A stretch of DNA of 42,888 nucleotides from assembly GCA_035461385.1 (NCBI GenBank), contig DATHVI010000180.1, positions 1 through 42,888 of the forward strand, read 5' to 3'. The position numbers and the translations under genes were made by a program. Shown one piece after another: positions 30,364-38,555 of this stretch; position 1 is the first letter of the stretch, and each line of letters begins with the position of its first letter. Source of the DNA: DATHVI01 sp035461385 (GTDB lineage Bacteria; Actinomycetota; Thermoleophilia; Solirubrobacterales; 70-9). Below the pieces are notes generated by a model. It had not been told where the DNA came from, ran no database searches, and saw only the letters and a program-made list of their open reading frames with translations.

Positions 30364-32484
30364 CTAGTCCCCCAATTCGATCCTCAGGTTGAGGAGCCCG
30401 TCGACCCACAACCGGTGACCGGGGTGGACGAGGACGGTGGTGTCGTCCGCCTCGACGATCGCCGGGCCGGCGAGCTCGTTTCCGGGCCGAAGCCGCTCGG
30501 CGCTGTAGGTGCCGACCTCGACCTGGCCCGAGGCGGCGCCGAGATGGACCGGCCGCGAGCCGGTGGCGGCCGCGGAGGCATCGGTCCCCTCGTCGGGAAG
30601 CGGGTCGGGCCACGGCAGCGGGAGCTCTGCCACCCCCTCGACGACGAACGTGGTCGCCTCGACCCCCGCCTGGCGGTACGCCGAGCCGCGACCGTAGTTC
30701 GACTCGTAGAGCTCGGTGAAGCGGTCGATCACCCGCTCGCCACCGTCGTCGGCATCGAGGTCCGCGTCCTCGACCGGGACGCGGACGGCGTGGACCTGGC
30801 CGCGGAACTGGAGCTCGACGAACCAGCTGGTGGCGAGGTCCCCGGCCGGCAACCGCTCGTTCTCGAACTCGCCTGCGAGCGAATCCTCGAGCTCGCGGAA
30901 CCGCGCCCGCCAGCGGGCGAGGTCGAACGGGGCCCGGGAGGGATCCGAGGCGATCGCGACCCGCTTTACGTCCGAGAGCGCGATCCCGAAGGCGGAGAAG
31001 ACGGCCGCGGTCCGGGGGACGACGAGGTGCCGGCAGCCGAGCTTGCGCGCGTAGGCGCCGGCGTGGAGGCCGGCCGCACCGCCGTAGGCGAAGACGGTGA
31101 ACCGTGCCGGGTCGCGCCCGCGCTCGATCGTCACCTTGCGGATCAGATCGGCCATCTGCGAGTCGGCGATCTCGACGATCATCGCCGCCGCGTCTTCGAG
31201 CTCGAGCCCGAGCGGGTCGGCGATCCGGGTCCTGATCGCCTCCGCGGCGAGCTCGCGGTCGAGCCGCATCCGTCCCGCGAGGAAGCGGTCGGGGTCGATG
31301 CGCCCGAGGGTCACGTTGGCGTCGGTCACCGTCGGCTCAGTGCCGCCGGCGCCGTAGCAGACGGGCCCGGGGGACGCGCCCGCGCTGCGCGGGCCGACCT
31401 TGAGCACGCCGGTCTCGGCTTCGAGCCAGGCGATGCTGCCGCCGCCGGCGCCGATCGAGGTGACGTCGATGATCGGCACCGCGACCGGGTACTTGGCGAA
31501 CACCGGCGCCTCCGCGTATCCGGGCTCGCCGTCGACGATCGCGCCGACGTCGAAGCTGGTTCCGCCGACGTCGGTGGCGATCACCTCGTCGAGCCCGAGG
31601 CGCTGCGCGAGCGCCCGCGCGCCCAGCATCCCACCCGCCGGGCCCGAGGAGAGCAGCGTCACCCCGCGCTCGCCCGCCTCCTCGAGCGACGAGACCCCGC
31701 CGGCGGAGTGCATCACCGAGATCGCGCCTCGGTGGCCGTTCTCGCGAAGCCGCTCGCCCATCCGGCCGAGGTAGCCGTGCACGCCCGGCGTCAGGTACGC
31801 GTTCAGGACCGTGGTCGTGGTGCGCTCGTACTCGCGGATCACCGGGACCAGGTCGCTCGAGGCGGTGACGAACCAGTGCGGGGCGCCGTTGCCGTTCCCG
31901 CCACCCTGGGCGCGCAGCCAGTCGCGCACCTGCCGCTCGTGGTCGGGGTTGAGGAACGACCACAGGAAGCTCACCGCCACCGACTCGACGCCGTCGGAGC
32001 GCAGCTGCTCGCCGAGCTCCTCGAGGCGCTCGAGCTGGAGCGGCGCGACCACCGAGCCGTTGCGGTCGACGCGCTCGTCGACCCCGTGGATGTTCGCCCG
32101 CGGCACAAGCGGATCGGCCTTCTCCAGCCGCGCGACGTTGACGATCTCGGCCTCGGAGAGCCCGGCGACCTTCTGCACCGTCCGCCCGATGATCGTCGCG
32201 TCCTCGTGCCCGCGGGTCGTGAGCAGCGCGGTCCGCGGGCCGGTGCGGGTGATGAGGATGTTCGTCGCCACGGTCGTCCCGTGGGCGAAGACGTCGGTCT
32301 CCCCCAGGAGCTCGTCGAGCGGTCGGCCGAGGCGGGCCGCGGCCTCGCTCACCGCCGCCAGCACGCCGTCCTCGAATCGCGGCGGGGTCGAGGGCGCCTT
32401 CGCCCGCGCGATCCCACCGGCCTGGTCGACGACGACGCAGTCGCTGAAGGTACCCCCGCTGTCGACGGCGACGATGTAGCTCAT
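30364..32484 (-). CDS. hyuA: Hydantoinase/oxoprolinase A subunit (HyuA-like, ATP-dependent)
   Basis: A 706-residue protein. The N-terminal HyuA regulatory and actin-like ATPase folds begin YIVAVDSGGTFSDCVVV (3-19) with phosphate loops HGTTVATN (about 69-76) and TDVGGTSFDVG (about 308-318). The conserved GAGGGSIAWL (about 351-360) and SAGASPGPVCYGAGG (about 373-387) follow. A C-terminal domain begins near 520. With HyuB it would use ATP to open a cyclic amide (N-methylhydantoin, 5-oxoproline) or, in the acetone and acetophenone carboxylase relatives, to carboxylate a ketone. The ATG follows the HyuB TGA by two bases. The amidase and deaminases in the same operon favour ring opening of a hydantoin-like compound. 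Confidence 0.9.
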   Translation of the reverse strand: MSYIVAVDSGGTFSDCVVVDQAGGIARAKAPSTPPRFEDGVLAAVSEAAARLGRPLDELLGETDVFAHGTTVATNILITRTGPRTALLTTRGHEDATIIGRTVQKVAGLSEAEIVNVARLEKADPLVPRANIHGVDERVDRNGSVVAPLQLERLEELGEQLRSDGVESVAVSFLWSFLNPDHERQVRDWLRAQGGGNGNGAPHWFVTASSDLVPVIREYERTTTTVLNAYLTPGVHGYLGRMGERLRENGHRGAISVMHSAGGVSSLEEAGERGVTLLSSGPAGGMLGARALAQRLGLDEVIATDVGGTSFDVGAIVDGEPGYAEAPVFAKYPVAVPIIDVTSIGAGGGSIAWLEAETGVLKVGPRSAGASPGPVCYGAGGTEPTVTDANVTLGRIDPDRFLAGRMRLDRELAAEAIRTRIADPLGLELEDAAAMIVEIADSQMADLIRKVTIERGRDPARFTVFAYGGAAGLHAGAYARKLGCRHLVVPRTAAVFSAFGIALSDVKRVAIASDPSRAPFDLARWRARFRELEDSLAGEFENERLPAGDLATSWFVELQFRGQVHAVRVPVEDADLDADDGGERVIDRFTELYESNYGRGSAYRQAGVEATTFVVEGVAELPLPWPDPLPDEGTDASAAATGSRPVHLGAASGQVEVGTYSAERLRPGNELAGPAIVEADDTTVLVHPGHRLWVDGLLNLRIELGD

Positions 32485-32486
32485 CC

Positions 32487-34733
32487 TCAGGCCACCCCCG
32501 CCGCATCGCGCTGCTTGATCGCGGCGAGCCAGGTCGTCGACAGCCGGGTGTCGTCGAGCACGGGATCGTCGGGGCGGGCGATCTCGACCTCGAGCAGGGT
32601 GAAGCAGGCCGGGCAGTAGAACTCGCGCAGCTCGAACCGGGCGCCCCCGATCCGGTACGGGTTCACCTCCGGGCCGATCTCCTGAACGGGGAACCGCGCC
32701 TGCGCCGCGAGCCGCTTGTGGGACTCCTCGGCAGGGCCGAGGACGTGACCGCAGCGGCACCGCAGCGCCGGCTCGTCGGTCGAGAGGTCGCAGAAGAGCG
32801 CCTCGGTCATCCGGATCCCGTCGGCGTCCGGCTCCCAGGGCCGCGGCTCGCCGTCGGGCGCCTCAACGCCGGCCGCCTGGCGCCGGCGCTCGCGCAGCTC
32901 CGCCCGGCGGACCGAGGTCCGATCGCGGTCGACCGTGCCGTCGGCGGTCAGCACCACGCCCCAGGTCCGCTCCGCCCACACCGGGGTGACGAGCCGGCGC
33001 TCGACATCGCGCGCGACGAGCTCAGGATCTCGGTCGAGCGGGTCGCCGTAGCCGCCGCCGCCCATCGACACCGCCCGGTAGACGTCTCCCGGCCGCATCG
33101 AGGTCACCGAGTACGCGCCGTGGACCTCGAACTCGCCGGCGAGCTCGGTCAGCACCTGCGGGACCTCGCCGGCAGCGAAGCGCTCGCGGACGTCGGAGTC
33201 GCGGACGATCGCGAACTGGTTCGTGGTCGAGGGGTACCCGCCGCAGAGGCCCGGCGACTCCGGCTGCTCGACGCCGAACGTGTGCAGGATCTTCGTCGCG
33301 ATCTCGTCGACCCCGTGCGCCGTGTACATGAGGCTGATCCCGGCGCCGCCGCGGAACGCTCCCGGGCCGCCGGAGTCGGGCGTCTGGCGCCGGTACAGGT
33401 AGAGGATCGGGTAGCGGAGCTCGTAGCTTTCGACGTTCGCGATCGTCGCCCGCAGCGAGCTCGTGTGCCCTCCGGTGTCGATCCCGTCGCGGCCCGGCAT
33501 CGCGCCCCCGCCTCCGGCCATCCCGTCGAGCAGCGGGCCGCCGAAGCGCTCGCCGCCCGGCTCCTCGCCGAAGAGCTCCTCGAGCGCTTTCACCCCCTGC
33601 CAGCCGGCCATCGCCCGGTCGCGGTGGCGCTCGCTCGCCGCGAGCATCTTCGCGACCGTGATGCTGGCGAGGTTGCGGACCTCCCAGATCGCCGTCGTCG
33701 TCGACTTCGAGACGCCGGCCGGGTGCTCGGCGTGGACGATCGTCCCGGGTCGCGACTCGATCTCGAGCGTCCGCAGGACACCCGCCGGCGACCACGGCAT
33801 GTCCCAGCAGAGGTACACCATCACCGCCGCGAGGACCCCGCCCACGAGGCCCGGGTAGGCGCAGTTGATCACCGCCGGGGCCTGGTCGGCCGACTCGGAG
33901 AAGTCGAACCGCAGCTCCTCGCCCTCCTTGGTCAGGACGACGTGGCAGTCGTAGATCTCGTCGCCGAACTCGATGTAGCCGCGATGGCGCCAGGTGCCGT
34001 CGGGCAGCTCGCCGATCCGGGCGCGGAGCCGCCGCTCCGTGTAGTCGATGACGTCCTCCATCGCCTCGAGGACGGTCTCGCGCCCGAACTCGTCGAAAGC
34101 CTCGAGCAACCGCCGGCGGATCACCTGGACCGCGGCCGTCTTCGCGCGCAGATCGAGCCCGAGCAGCTCGGGCAGGCGCGAGTTGCGCAGGTAGGTCCGC
34201 TCGACGTCCTTGCGGAACCGGCCGTCCTCGAAGACCTTGATCGGCCCGATCAGCGGCTGCTCCCCGTAGATGTCGGCCGCATCGACCTGGACCTGTCCCG
34301 CGGTCGGCCCGCCGACGTCGATCGCGTGCAGGGACGCCCCCGCCCAGGCGACGAGCTCATCGTCGGCGAAGATCGGACCGGCGACGCCGACGCAGTTCTG
34401 GTGACAGACCGAGACGTAGGGGTCGTTGCAGAGGAAGATGTCCTCCGGCCCGAAGCCGGGGCTCTCCGAGTACTCGGAGAGCAGCTCCTTGACCAGCGGC
34501 GAGAGCGTGGTCGCCTGCGCGCAGATGAAGTTGTCGATGTAGACGAGGTCGCCCCCGGCGGTCATCAGCCCGGCGTTCATGTCGAACACCTCCGTCGCGA
34601 CCGGTGATCCCGACAGCCGGCTGATCGTCAGCGCGCCCTCGTCGTTGATGTACCACAGCCGATGGCTGACGATCTCGAACGTCGCCGGGTCGAGCCGCAG
34701 CCCGACATCGACCGGCGCGGCGGTGGCGGTCAT
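32487..34733 (-). CDS. hyuB: Hydantoinase B subunit fused to an acetone-carboxylase-gamma-like zinc domain
   Basis: A 748-residue protein, longer than a plain HyuB. Residues about 10-560 are the hydantoinase B domain (FEIVSHRLWYINDEGALTIS; GPEDIFLCNDPYVSVCHQNC; ASLHAIDVGGP; GGPGAFRGGAGIS; SMGGGGYGDPLDRDPELVA). After a charged linker (about 600-640) the last 100 residues carry C659 and C661 (RCRCGHVLGP) and C707 and C710 (YCPACFTLLEVEIA), with GPEVNPYRIGG between. This is the pattern of acetone/acetophenone carboxylase small (gamma) subunits. The ATG overlaps the isochorismatase-like TGA (ATGA). The fusion leaves open whether the complex is a hydrolase or an ATP-dependent carboxylase. Confidence 0.88.
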   Translation of the reverse strand: MTATAAPVDVGLRLDPATFEIVSHRLWYINDEGALTISRLSGSPVATEVFDMNAGLMTAGGDLVYIDNFICAQATTLSPLVKELLSEYSESPGFGPEDIFLCNDPYVSVCHQNCVGVAGPIFADDELVAWAGASLHAIDVGGPTAGQVQVDAADIYGEQPLIGPIKVFEDGRFRKDVERTYLRNSRLPELLGLDLRAKTAAVQVIRRRLLEAFDEFGRETVLEAMEDVIDYTERRLRARIGELPDGTWRHRGYIEFGDEIYDCHVVLTKEGEELRFDFSESADQAPAVINCAYPGLVGGVLAAVMVYLCWDMPWSPAGVLRTLEIESRPGTIVHAEHPAGVSKSTTTAIWEVRNLASITVAKMLAASERHRDRAMAGWQGVKALEELFGEEPGGERFGGPLLDGMAGGGGAMPGRDGIDTGGHTSSLRATIANVESYELRYPILYLYRRQTPDSGGPGAFRGGAGISLMYTAHGVDEIATKILHTFGVEQPESPGLCGGYPSTTNQFAIVRDSDVRERFAAGEVPQVLTELAGEFEVHGAYSVTSMRPGDVYRAVSMGGGGYGDPLDRDPELVARDVERRLVTPVWAERTWGVVLTADGTVDRDRTSVRRAELRERRRQAAGVEAPDGEPRPWEPDADGIRMTEALFCDLSTDEPALRCRCGHVLGPAEESHKRLAAQARFPVQEIGPEVNPYRIGGARFELREFYCPACFTLLEVEIARPDDPVLDDTRLSTTWLAAIKQRDAAGVA

Positions 34734-35407
34734 ACCGGCGCCTCCGCGAGGGTTGCGGCGACGCCGCGGCGGCCGGGGATGATCGCCGCCGGGAGGTCGT
34801 CGAGGGCGACGACGGCGCCGAAGTAGGTCTCGACCTTCGCCAGCGTGTCGTCGTGGAAGTGCTTCCGCGGACCGGCGACGCAGTCGCTGACGACGATCAC
34901 GTCCATGTCGCGGTAGTAGCCGTCGCGGATCGTCGTCTCGACGCAGAAGTCCGTGTTGCAGCCGGAGATGATGATCTGCTCGGCGCCGAGCATTCGCAGC
35001 TTCGTGTCGAGCGTCGTCTCGAAGAACACCGAGGCCCGATGCTTCTCGACGATCAGGTCCTCGGGGCGGATCGCCTCGGCGACTTCGTCGACGAAGTCGA
35101 CCTCCCACGTCCCGCGCAGGCACGGCGCCCAGTGCTGCTTGTCGATGTGCGACGGGATCCGCCGGCGGCGCCGGGTGACGTCACCGGGGTAGTGGATCTG
35201 CTGCGACCAGAGCACCGGGATCTCGAGCTCGCGAGCCAGGTCGACGAGCTTCAGAACGTCGGGGAGGATCGCGCGCTGGTTCTCGGTCCCGATCCCCGCC
35301 TTCTCCATCTGACTCTCGGGATCGCAGAATCCCTTCTGCATGTCGATCACGAGCAGCGCCGTGCAGCTCGGGTCGATGTAGGGCTCGTTCGGGCTTGAAT
35401 CGGCCAT
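34730..35407 (-). CDS. Isochorismatase-fold cysteine hydrolase (N-carbamoylsarcosine amidase/RutB-like)
   Basis: A 225-residue cysteine hydrolase with the full triad: D22 (VIDMQKGF), K122 (VEKHRASVF) and nucleophile C155 (GCNTDFCVETT). Relatives include N-carbamoylsarcosine amidohydrolase, ureidoacrylate hydrolase (RutB) and nicotinamidase. Next to HyuA/HyuB, removal of a carbamoyl group from the ring-opened product is the most natural role; this is inference. I use the ATG at 35407; a TTG at 35416 that overlaps the GntR stop (TTGA) is the alternative. It is co-transcribed, with HyuB overlapping its stop by four bases. Confidence 0.86.
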   Translation of the reverse strand: MADSSPNEPYIDPSCTALLVIDMQKGFCDPESQMEKAGIGTENQRAILPDVLKLVDLARELEIPVLWSQQIHYPGDVTRRRRRIPSHIDKQHWAPCLRGTWEVDFVDEVAEAIRPEDLIVEKHRASVFFETTLDTKLRMLGAEQIIISGCNTDFCVETTIRDGYYRDMDVIVVSDCVAGPRKHFHDDTLAKVETYFGAVVALDDLPAAIIPGRRGVAATLAEAPV

Positions 35408-35412
35408 CTGCG

Positions 35413-36207
35413 TCAACCTCGCTTGTCGTCGTTGGGCTCGAGCAGCGACCGCTCGAGGTCGCGCTCGACGCTGGTCAGGTGCTGGAGCACGCTGTCGCGC
35501 GCCAGCTTCGGGTCTCGGTCCCGAATCGCTTCATAGATCGCGCGGTGCTCTGCCAGCGAGCGCTTGGGACGGTCGGGCAGGTCCCAGGTCGCCCCCCGCT
35601 CGCGCATCAGTTGCTCGCCGAGCGCATCCGCGAACTCGGTCAGCGCGGGATTTCCGGACGCCGCGCAGACGGCATGGTGGAACGCGGCGTCGGCCTGGAC
35701 GAGCGCGGTGACGTTCGGGCGGCTCACCACCGGCTCCATCTGCGCGAGCGCGTCCTCCATCGCCTCGAGGTCCTCCGGCTGCACTCGTTCCGCGGCGAGC
35801 TCGGCGGCGAACGGCTCGAGGCCCCTGCGGATCTCGAGCAGGTCGCGGATCCGCTCGGAGTGGCGGATCGTCCACTCGCGCCACTCGCCTCGAAGCTTGC
35901 CGGGATCGGCGGCGAGGCGGACGAAGGTGCCGGCGCCGTGGCGAATCTCGACCAGGCCGACCGCCTGCAGGAACTGGACCGCCTCACGGACCGTCCCCCG
36001 GCTCACCTGGAGCTCCTCGCTCAGCTCGCGCTCGCTCGGGAGCTGGTCGCCCGGGTGGAGGTCGCCATCCTCGATCAGCCGCGTCAGCTGGCTGATCACG
36101 CGCTCCTTCAAGGCGAGCGGGCGGACCGGCTCGAGCTCGACCACCGCGGCGCGCGTGCGCGAGCGCTTGCGGCGATCAGCGCGGCCGCCGGCGACCCTCG
36201 CGCTCAT
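35413..36207 (-). CDS. GntR-family (FadR/FCD subfamily) transcriptional regulator
   Basis: A 264-residue regulator. The winged helix-turn-helix is at about 32-95 (LKERVISQLTRLIEDGDLHP, PSERELSEELQVSRGTVREA, GLVEIRHGAGTFV). The FCD ligand domain is at about 110-250 with the metal/ligand residues in ALVQADAAFHHAVCAASGNP and SLAEHRAIYEAIRDRD. FCD regulators usually respond to small carboxylates. An unusual basic N-terminal extension (RADRRKRSRTR) precedes the DNA-binding domain. The ATG overlaps the ureohydrolase TGA (ATGA), so it sits inside the operon and probably autoregulates it, with the dyad at 40941-40952 as a candidate site. Confidence 0.9.
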   Translation of the reverse strand: MSARVAGGRADRRKRSRTRAAVVELEPVRPLALKERVISQLTRLIEDGDLHPGDQLPSERELSEELQVSRGTVREAVQFLQAVGLVEIRHGAGTFVRLAADPGKLRGEWREWTIRHSERIRDLLEIRRGLEPFAAELAAERVQPEDLEAMEDALAQMEPVVSRPNVTALVQADAAFHHAVCAASGNPALTEFADALGEQLMRERGATWDLPDRPKRSLAEHRAIYEAIRDRDPKLARDSVLQHLTSVERDLERSLLEPNDDKRG

Positions 36208-37187
36208 CGCCCGTCGCCTCCGGATGGGCCGGCGCTCTGGTCGCGAAGTCGGCACGCCCGCGCGGCGAGGACGTCGATGGCGGCCCGGGCCCCGACCCGA
36301 GCGGTGAACCCGGACGGGTCGAGGAACGGTGCGATCTCGACGCAGTCGACCGCCAGAACCGGCCCGGAGGCGACGATCTCGAGCGCCTTGACGAGCTCGC
36401 GGCCGGTCATCCCGCCGATCTCAGGGCCGCAGGTCCCCCAGGCATAGGCCCCGTCGAGCACGTCGATGTCGATCGAGAGGTAGAGCCCGTCGGTCCCCTC
36501 GCAGGCGAGCTCGAGCGCCCGCCGAGCGACGGCCTCGATTCCGAGCCGGTCGATGTCGCGGACGGTGAAGACGTGGATCCCGTTCTCCGCCGCGACGTCG
36601 AGCTCGAGCTTCGGGTTCGCGGCTCCGTGCGCGCCGATGATCACCATGTTCGACCCCTCGACGTTCGGCAGGTCGAGGACGCGATGGGCCGGGCAGCAAT
36701 GCGACAGCGGCTCACCGTCGATCTCCGGCGCGGTGTCGAGATGAGTGTCGAACATGACGAACCCCATCCGCCCGCTGACCTGCCGGGACAGAGCTCGCGC
36801 GCCCGGGATCGTGGTCCCGTGATCGCCGCCGAGCAGGACCGGGAAGCAGCCGGCGGCGTAGATCTCGTCGAGGGCCCGCTCGGCGCGGGCGTAGGTCTCC
36901 TCGGCGCGCCCCGGGGATCCGTCGACGTCGCCGCAGTCGACCAGCTTCAGGTGGTCGGAGATCGTGACGTCGTAGTCCGAGTGGTACCCGCCGCCGAACG
37001 AGTAGTGCGACGAGGCGTCGCGGATCGCCCGCGGTCCGTGGCTCGCCCCGGGGCGGGTGACGGTGGTGCTGTCGTAAGGCAGGCCGAGCACCGCGGCGGT
37101 CGCCTCCTCGGCCTCGATCGCGCTCCGCTCGGTGGCGACCGGCGGAGCCCCCAGAAACGTCGCGATGCCGGCGTGCAGGATCGCCAT
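36204..37187 (-). CDS. Ureohydrolase (agmatinase/arginase superfamily), substrate unknown
   Basis: A 327-residue binuclear-metal hydrolase that would release urea from a guanidino compound. The metal ligands are all present: H123 (GGDHGTT), D147, H149 and D151 (FDTHLDTA), and D240 and D242 (SIDIDVLDGAYAWGT). The family usually reads DAHxD and DPxxxPG at the second and third sites; here Thr replaces Ala and DGAYAWG replaces the Pro-containing loop, so substrate choice is likely altered. Agmatine, guanidinobutyrate, guanidinoacetate or guanidine itself are candidates. The ATG follows the iron-sulfur subunit TGA by one base, with GAGGAGGGC ahead; the GntR start overlaps its stop. Confidence 0.87.
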   Translation of the reverse strand: MAILHAGIATFLGAPPVATERSAIEAEEATAAVLGLPYDSTTVTRPGASHGPRAIRDASSHYSFGGGYHSDYDVTISDHLKLVDCGDVDGSPGRAEETYARAERALDEIYAAGCFPVLLGGDHGTTIPGARALSRQVSGRMGFVMFDTHLDTAPEIDGEPLSHCCPAHRVLDLPNVEGSNMVIIGAHGAANPKLELDVAAENGIHVFTVRDIDRLGIEAVARRALELACEGTDGLYLSIDIDVLDGAYAWGTCGPEIGGMTGRELVKALEIVASGPVLAVDCVEIAPFLDPSGFTARVGARAAIDVLAARACRLRDQSAGPSGGDGR

Positions 37188-37188
37188 C

Positions 37189-37683
37189 TCAGCCCTCCTC
37201 GGTCGCTCGTATCTCTCGCATCCGGCCGGCCGCGTCGCGGACCGCATCGACGATGTTCTTGTAGCCCGTGCACCGGCAGAGGTTCCCGGAGAGCGCCTCG
37301 CGAATCTCGGCCTCGTCGTCGAGGTCGGGGCGCTCGCGGAGGAGGTACAGGGCCGTGAGCAGGAACCCGGGGGTGCAGAACCCGCACTGCAGCGCGTGGT
37401 GATCGCTGAACGCCTGCTGCAGAGGGTGCAGGTTCCCGTCGTCGGCGAGGCCCTCGACCGTCTCGACTTCGGCGCCATCCGCCTGAACGGCGAGCATCAG
37501 GCACGACCGCACCGGCTCCCCGTCGACGAGCACCGTGCAGGCTCCGCAGACGCCGTGCTCGCATCCGAGGTGCGTCCCGTAGAGGCTTGCGTCCTCGCGC
37601 AGGAAGTCGGCGAGCAGGCGCCGCGGCTCGGCCTCCAACTCGAACGGCCGGCCATTCACGATCATCTTCACCCGGCGGTTCAT
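37189..37683 (-). CDS. Molybdenum hydroxylase small subunit, two [2Fe-2S] clusters (CoxS/XdhC-type)
   Basis: A 164-residue iron-sulfur subunit. The ferredoxin-like N-domain has C41, C46, C49 and C61 (GCEHGVCGACTVLVDG...RSC). The helical C-domain has C100, C103, C136 and C138 (CGFCTPGF, CRCTGY). It carries electrons from the molybdenum site to the FAD subunit. Its ATG overlaps the TGA of the FAD subunit (ATGA). All eight ligands are intact and the length is normal for the family. Confidence 0.95.
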   Translation of the reverse strand: MNRRVKMIVNGRPFELEAEPRRLLADFLREDASLYGTHLGCEHGVCGACTVLVDGEPVRSCLMLAVQADGAEVETVEGLADDGNLHPLQQAFSDHHALQCGFCTPGFLLTALYLLRERPDLDDEAEIREALSGNLCRCTGYKNIVDAVRDAAGRMREIRATEEG

Positions 37684-38555
37684 GCGACCTCGTTCCGGCT
37701 GCGCTCCGCGGCGGCGGCGAGCGCACGAGCGGTGAGGACGCTCGCCGCTCGCCGGCGGTAGTCGGCGCTCCCGTGGATGTCGTCGTACGGCTTGATCTCG
37801 GTCCCGACGCGGGCGCCGACCCGTTCGAACAGCGACGCGTCCGGGGCCTCCCCCACAACCACCTCGTCGAGCCACTCGGGCACGTAAGGAATCGACCCCA
37901 CCCCGGTCAGGCCGAGTCCGGCGGCCGCAATCGCGCCGTCGGCTCCGAGCCGCACCGTTGCCCCGGCGGCGGTGAGGGCGAACGCGCCGTGCGTCCGCGC
38001 GACCTCGAGGAACGCGGATCCCGTGCCGGGGGGCGAGGGGTCGACCTCGACCGCGACCAGCAGCTCGCCGTGGTCGAGCGCCGACATCAGCGGCCCGAGG
38101 AAGAAATCGGTCGCCGCCACCGCCCGCTCCCCGTCCGGGCCGCGGACGACGAGCCGGCCGTCCAGAGCGGCCACGGCCGCGGGGAGCTCGGCGGCAGGAT
38201 CGGCGTGGGCGAGGCTTCCGCCGACCGTGCCGCGGGTGCGGATCGCGACGTGGGCGATGTGGCGAGCCGCATCGAACAGCAGCGGGACCCGCGCGCGGAG
38301 CTCGGCGTCCGTCTCGAGTCGCCGCTGGCGGACCATCGCGCCGATCCGCACCCGCCCGTCGTCGGCTTCGACCGCGTCGAGGCCCTCGACGCCGTTGAGG
38401 TCGACGATGACGCTCGGCTTCGCCATCCGCATGTTGAGCAGCGGGACGAGGCTCTGACCGCCGGCGATCGGCGTCGCGTCCTCCTCGCGACCGAGGATCT
38501 CGAGCGCCTCGTCGACCGAGGTCGGAGCCGAGTACTCGAATCGCGGCGGCTTCAC
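37680..38555 (-). CDS. Molybdenum hydroxylase FAD-binding (medium) subunit (CoxM-type)
   Basis: A 291-residue flavoprotein. The two FAD pyrophosphate-binding loops are ATPIAGGQSLVPLLNMRM (about 27-44) and IRTRGTVGGSLAHADPAAEL (about 105-124). A CO_deh_flav_C-type C-terminal domain follows (ALTAAGATVRLGADGAIAAA). It passes electrons to NAD or a quinone-linked acceptor. The GTG start overlaps the TGA of the large subunit (GTGA). Length and motifs are normal. Confidence 0.93.
   Translation of the reverse strand: MKPPRFEYSAPTSVDEALEILGREEDATPIAGGQSLVPLLNMRMAKPSVIVDLNGVEGLDAVEADDGRVRIGAMVRQRRLETDAELRARVPLLFDAARHIAHVAIRTRGTVGGSLAHADPAAELPAAVAALDGRLVVRGPDGERAVAATDFFLGPLMSALDHGELLVAVEVDPSPPGTGSAFLEVARTHGAFALTAAGATVRLGADGAIAAAGLGLTGVGSIPYVPEWLDEVVVGEAPDASLFERVGARVGTEIKPYDDIHGSADYRRRAASVLTARALAAAAERSRNEVA

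Noticed and set aside
29255..35407. RutA/RutB uracil pathway
   Set aside because: The LLM protein looks Mer/F420-like, HyuA/HyuB lie between the two genes, and no other rut genes are present. Kept only as an alternative.
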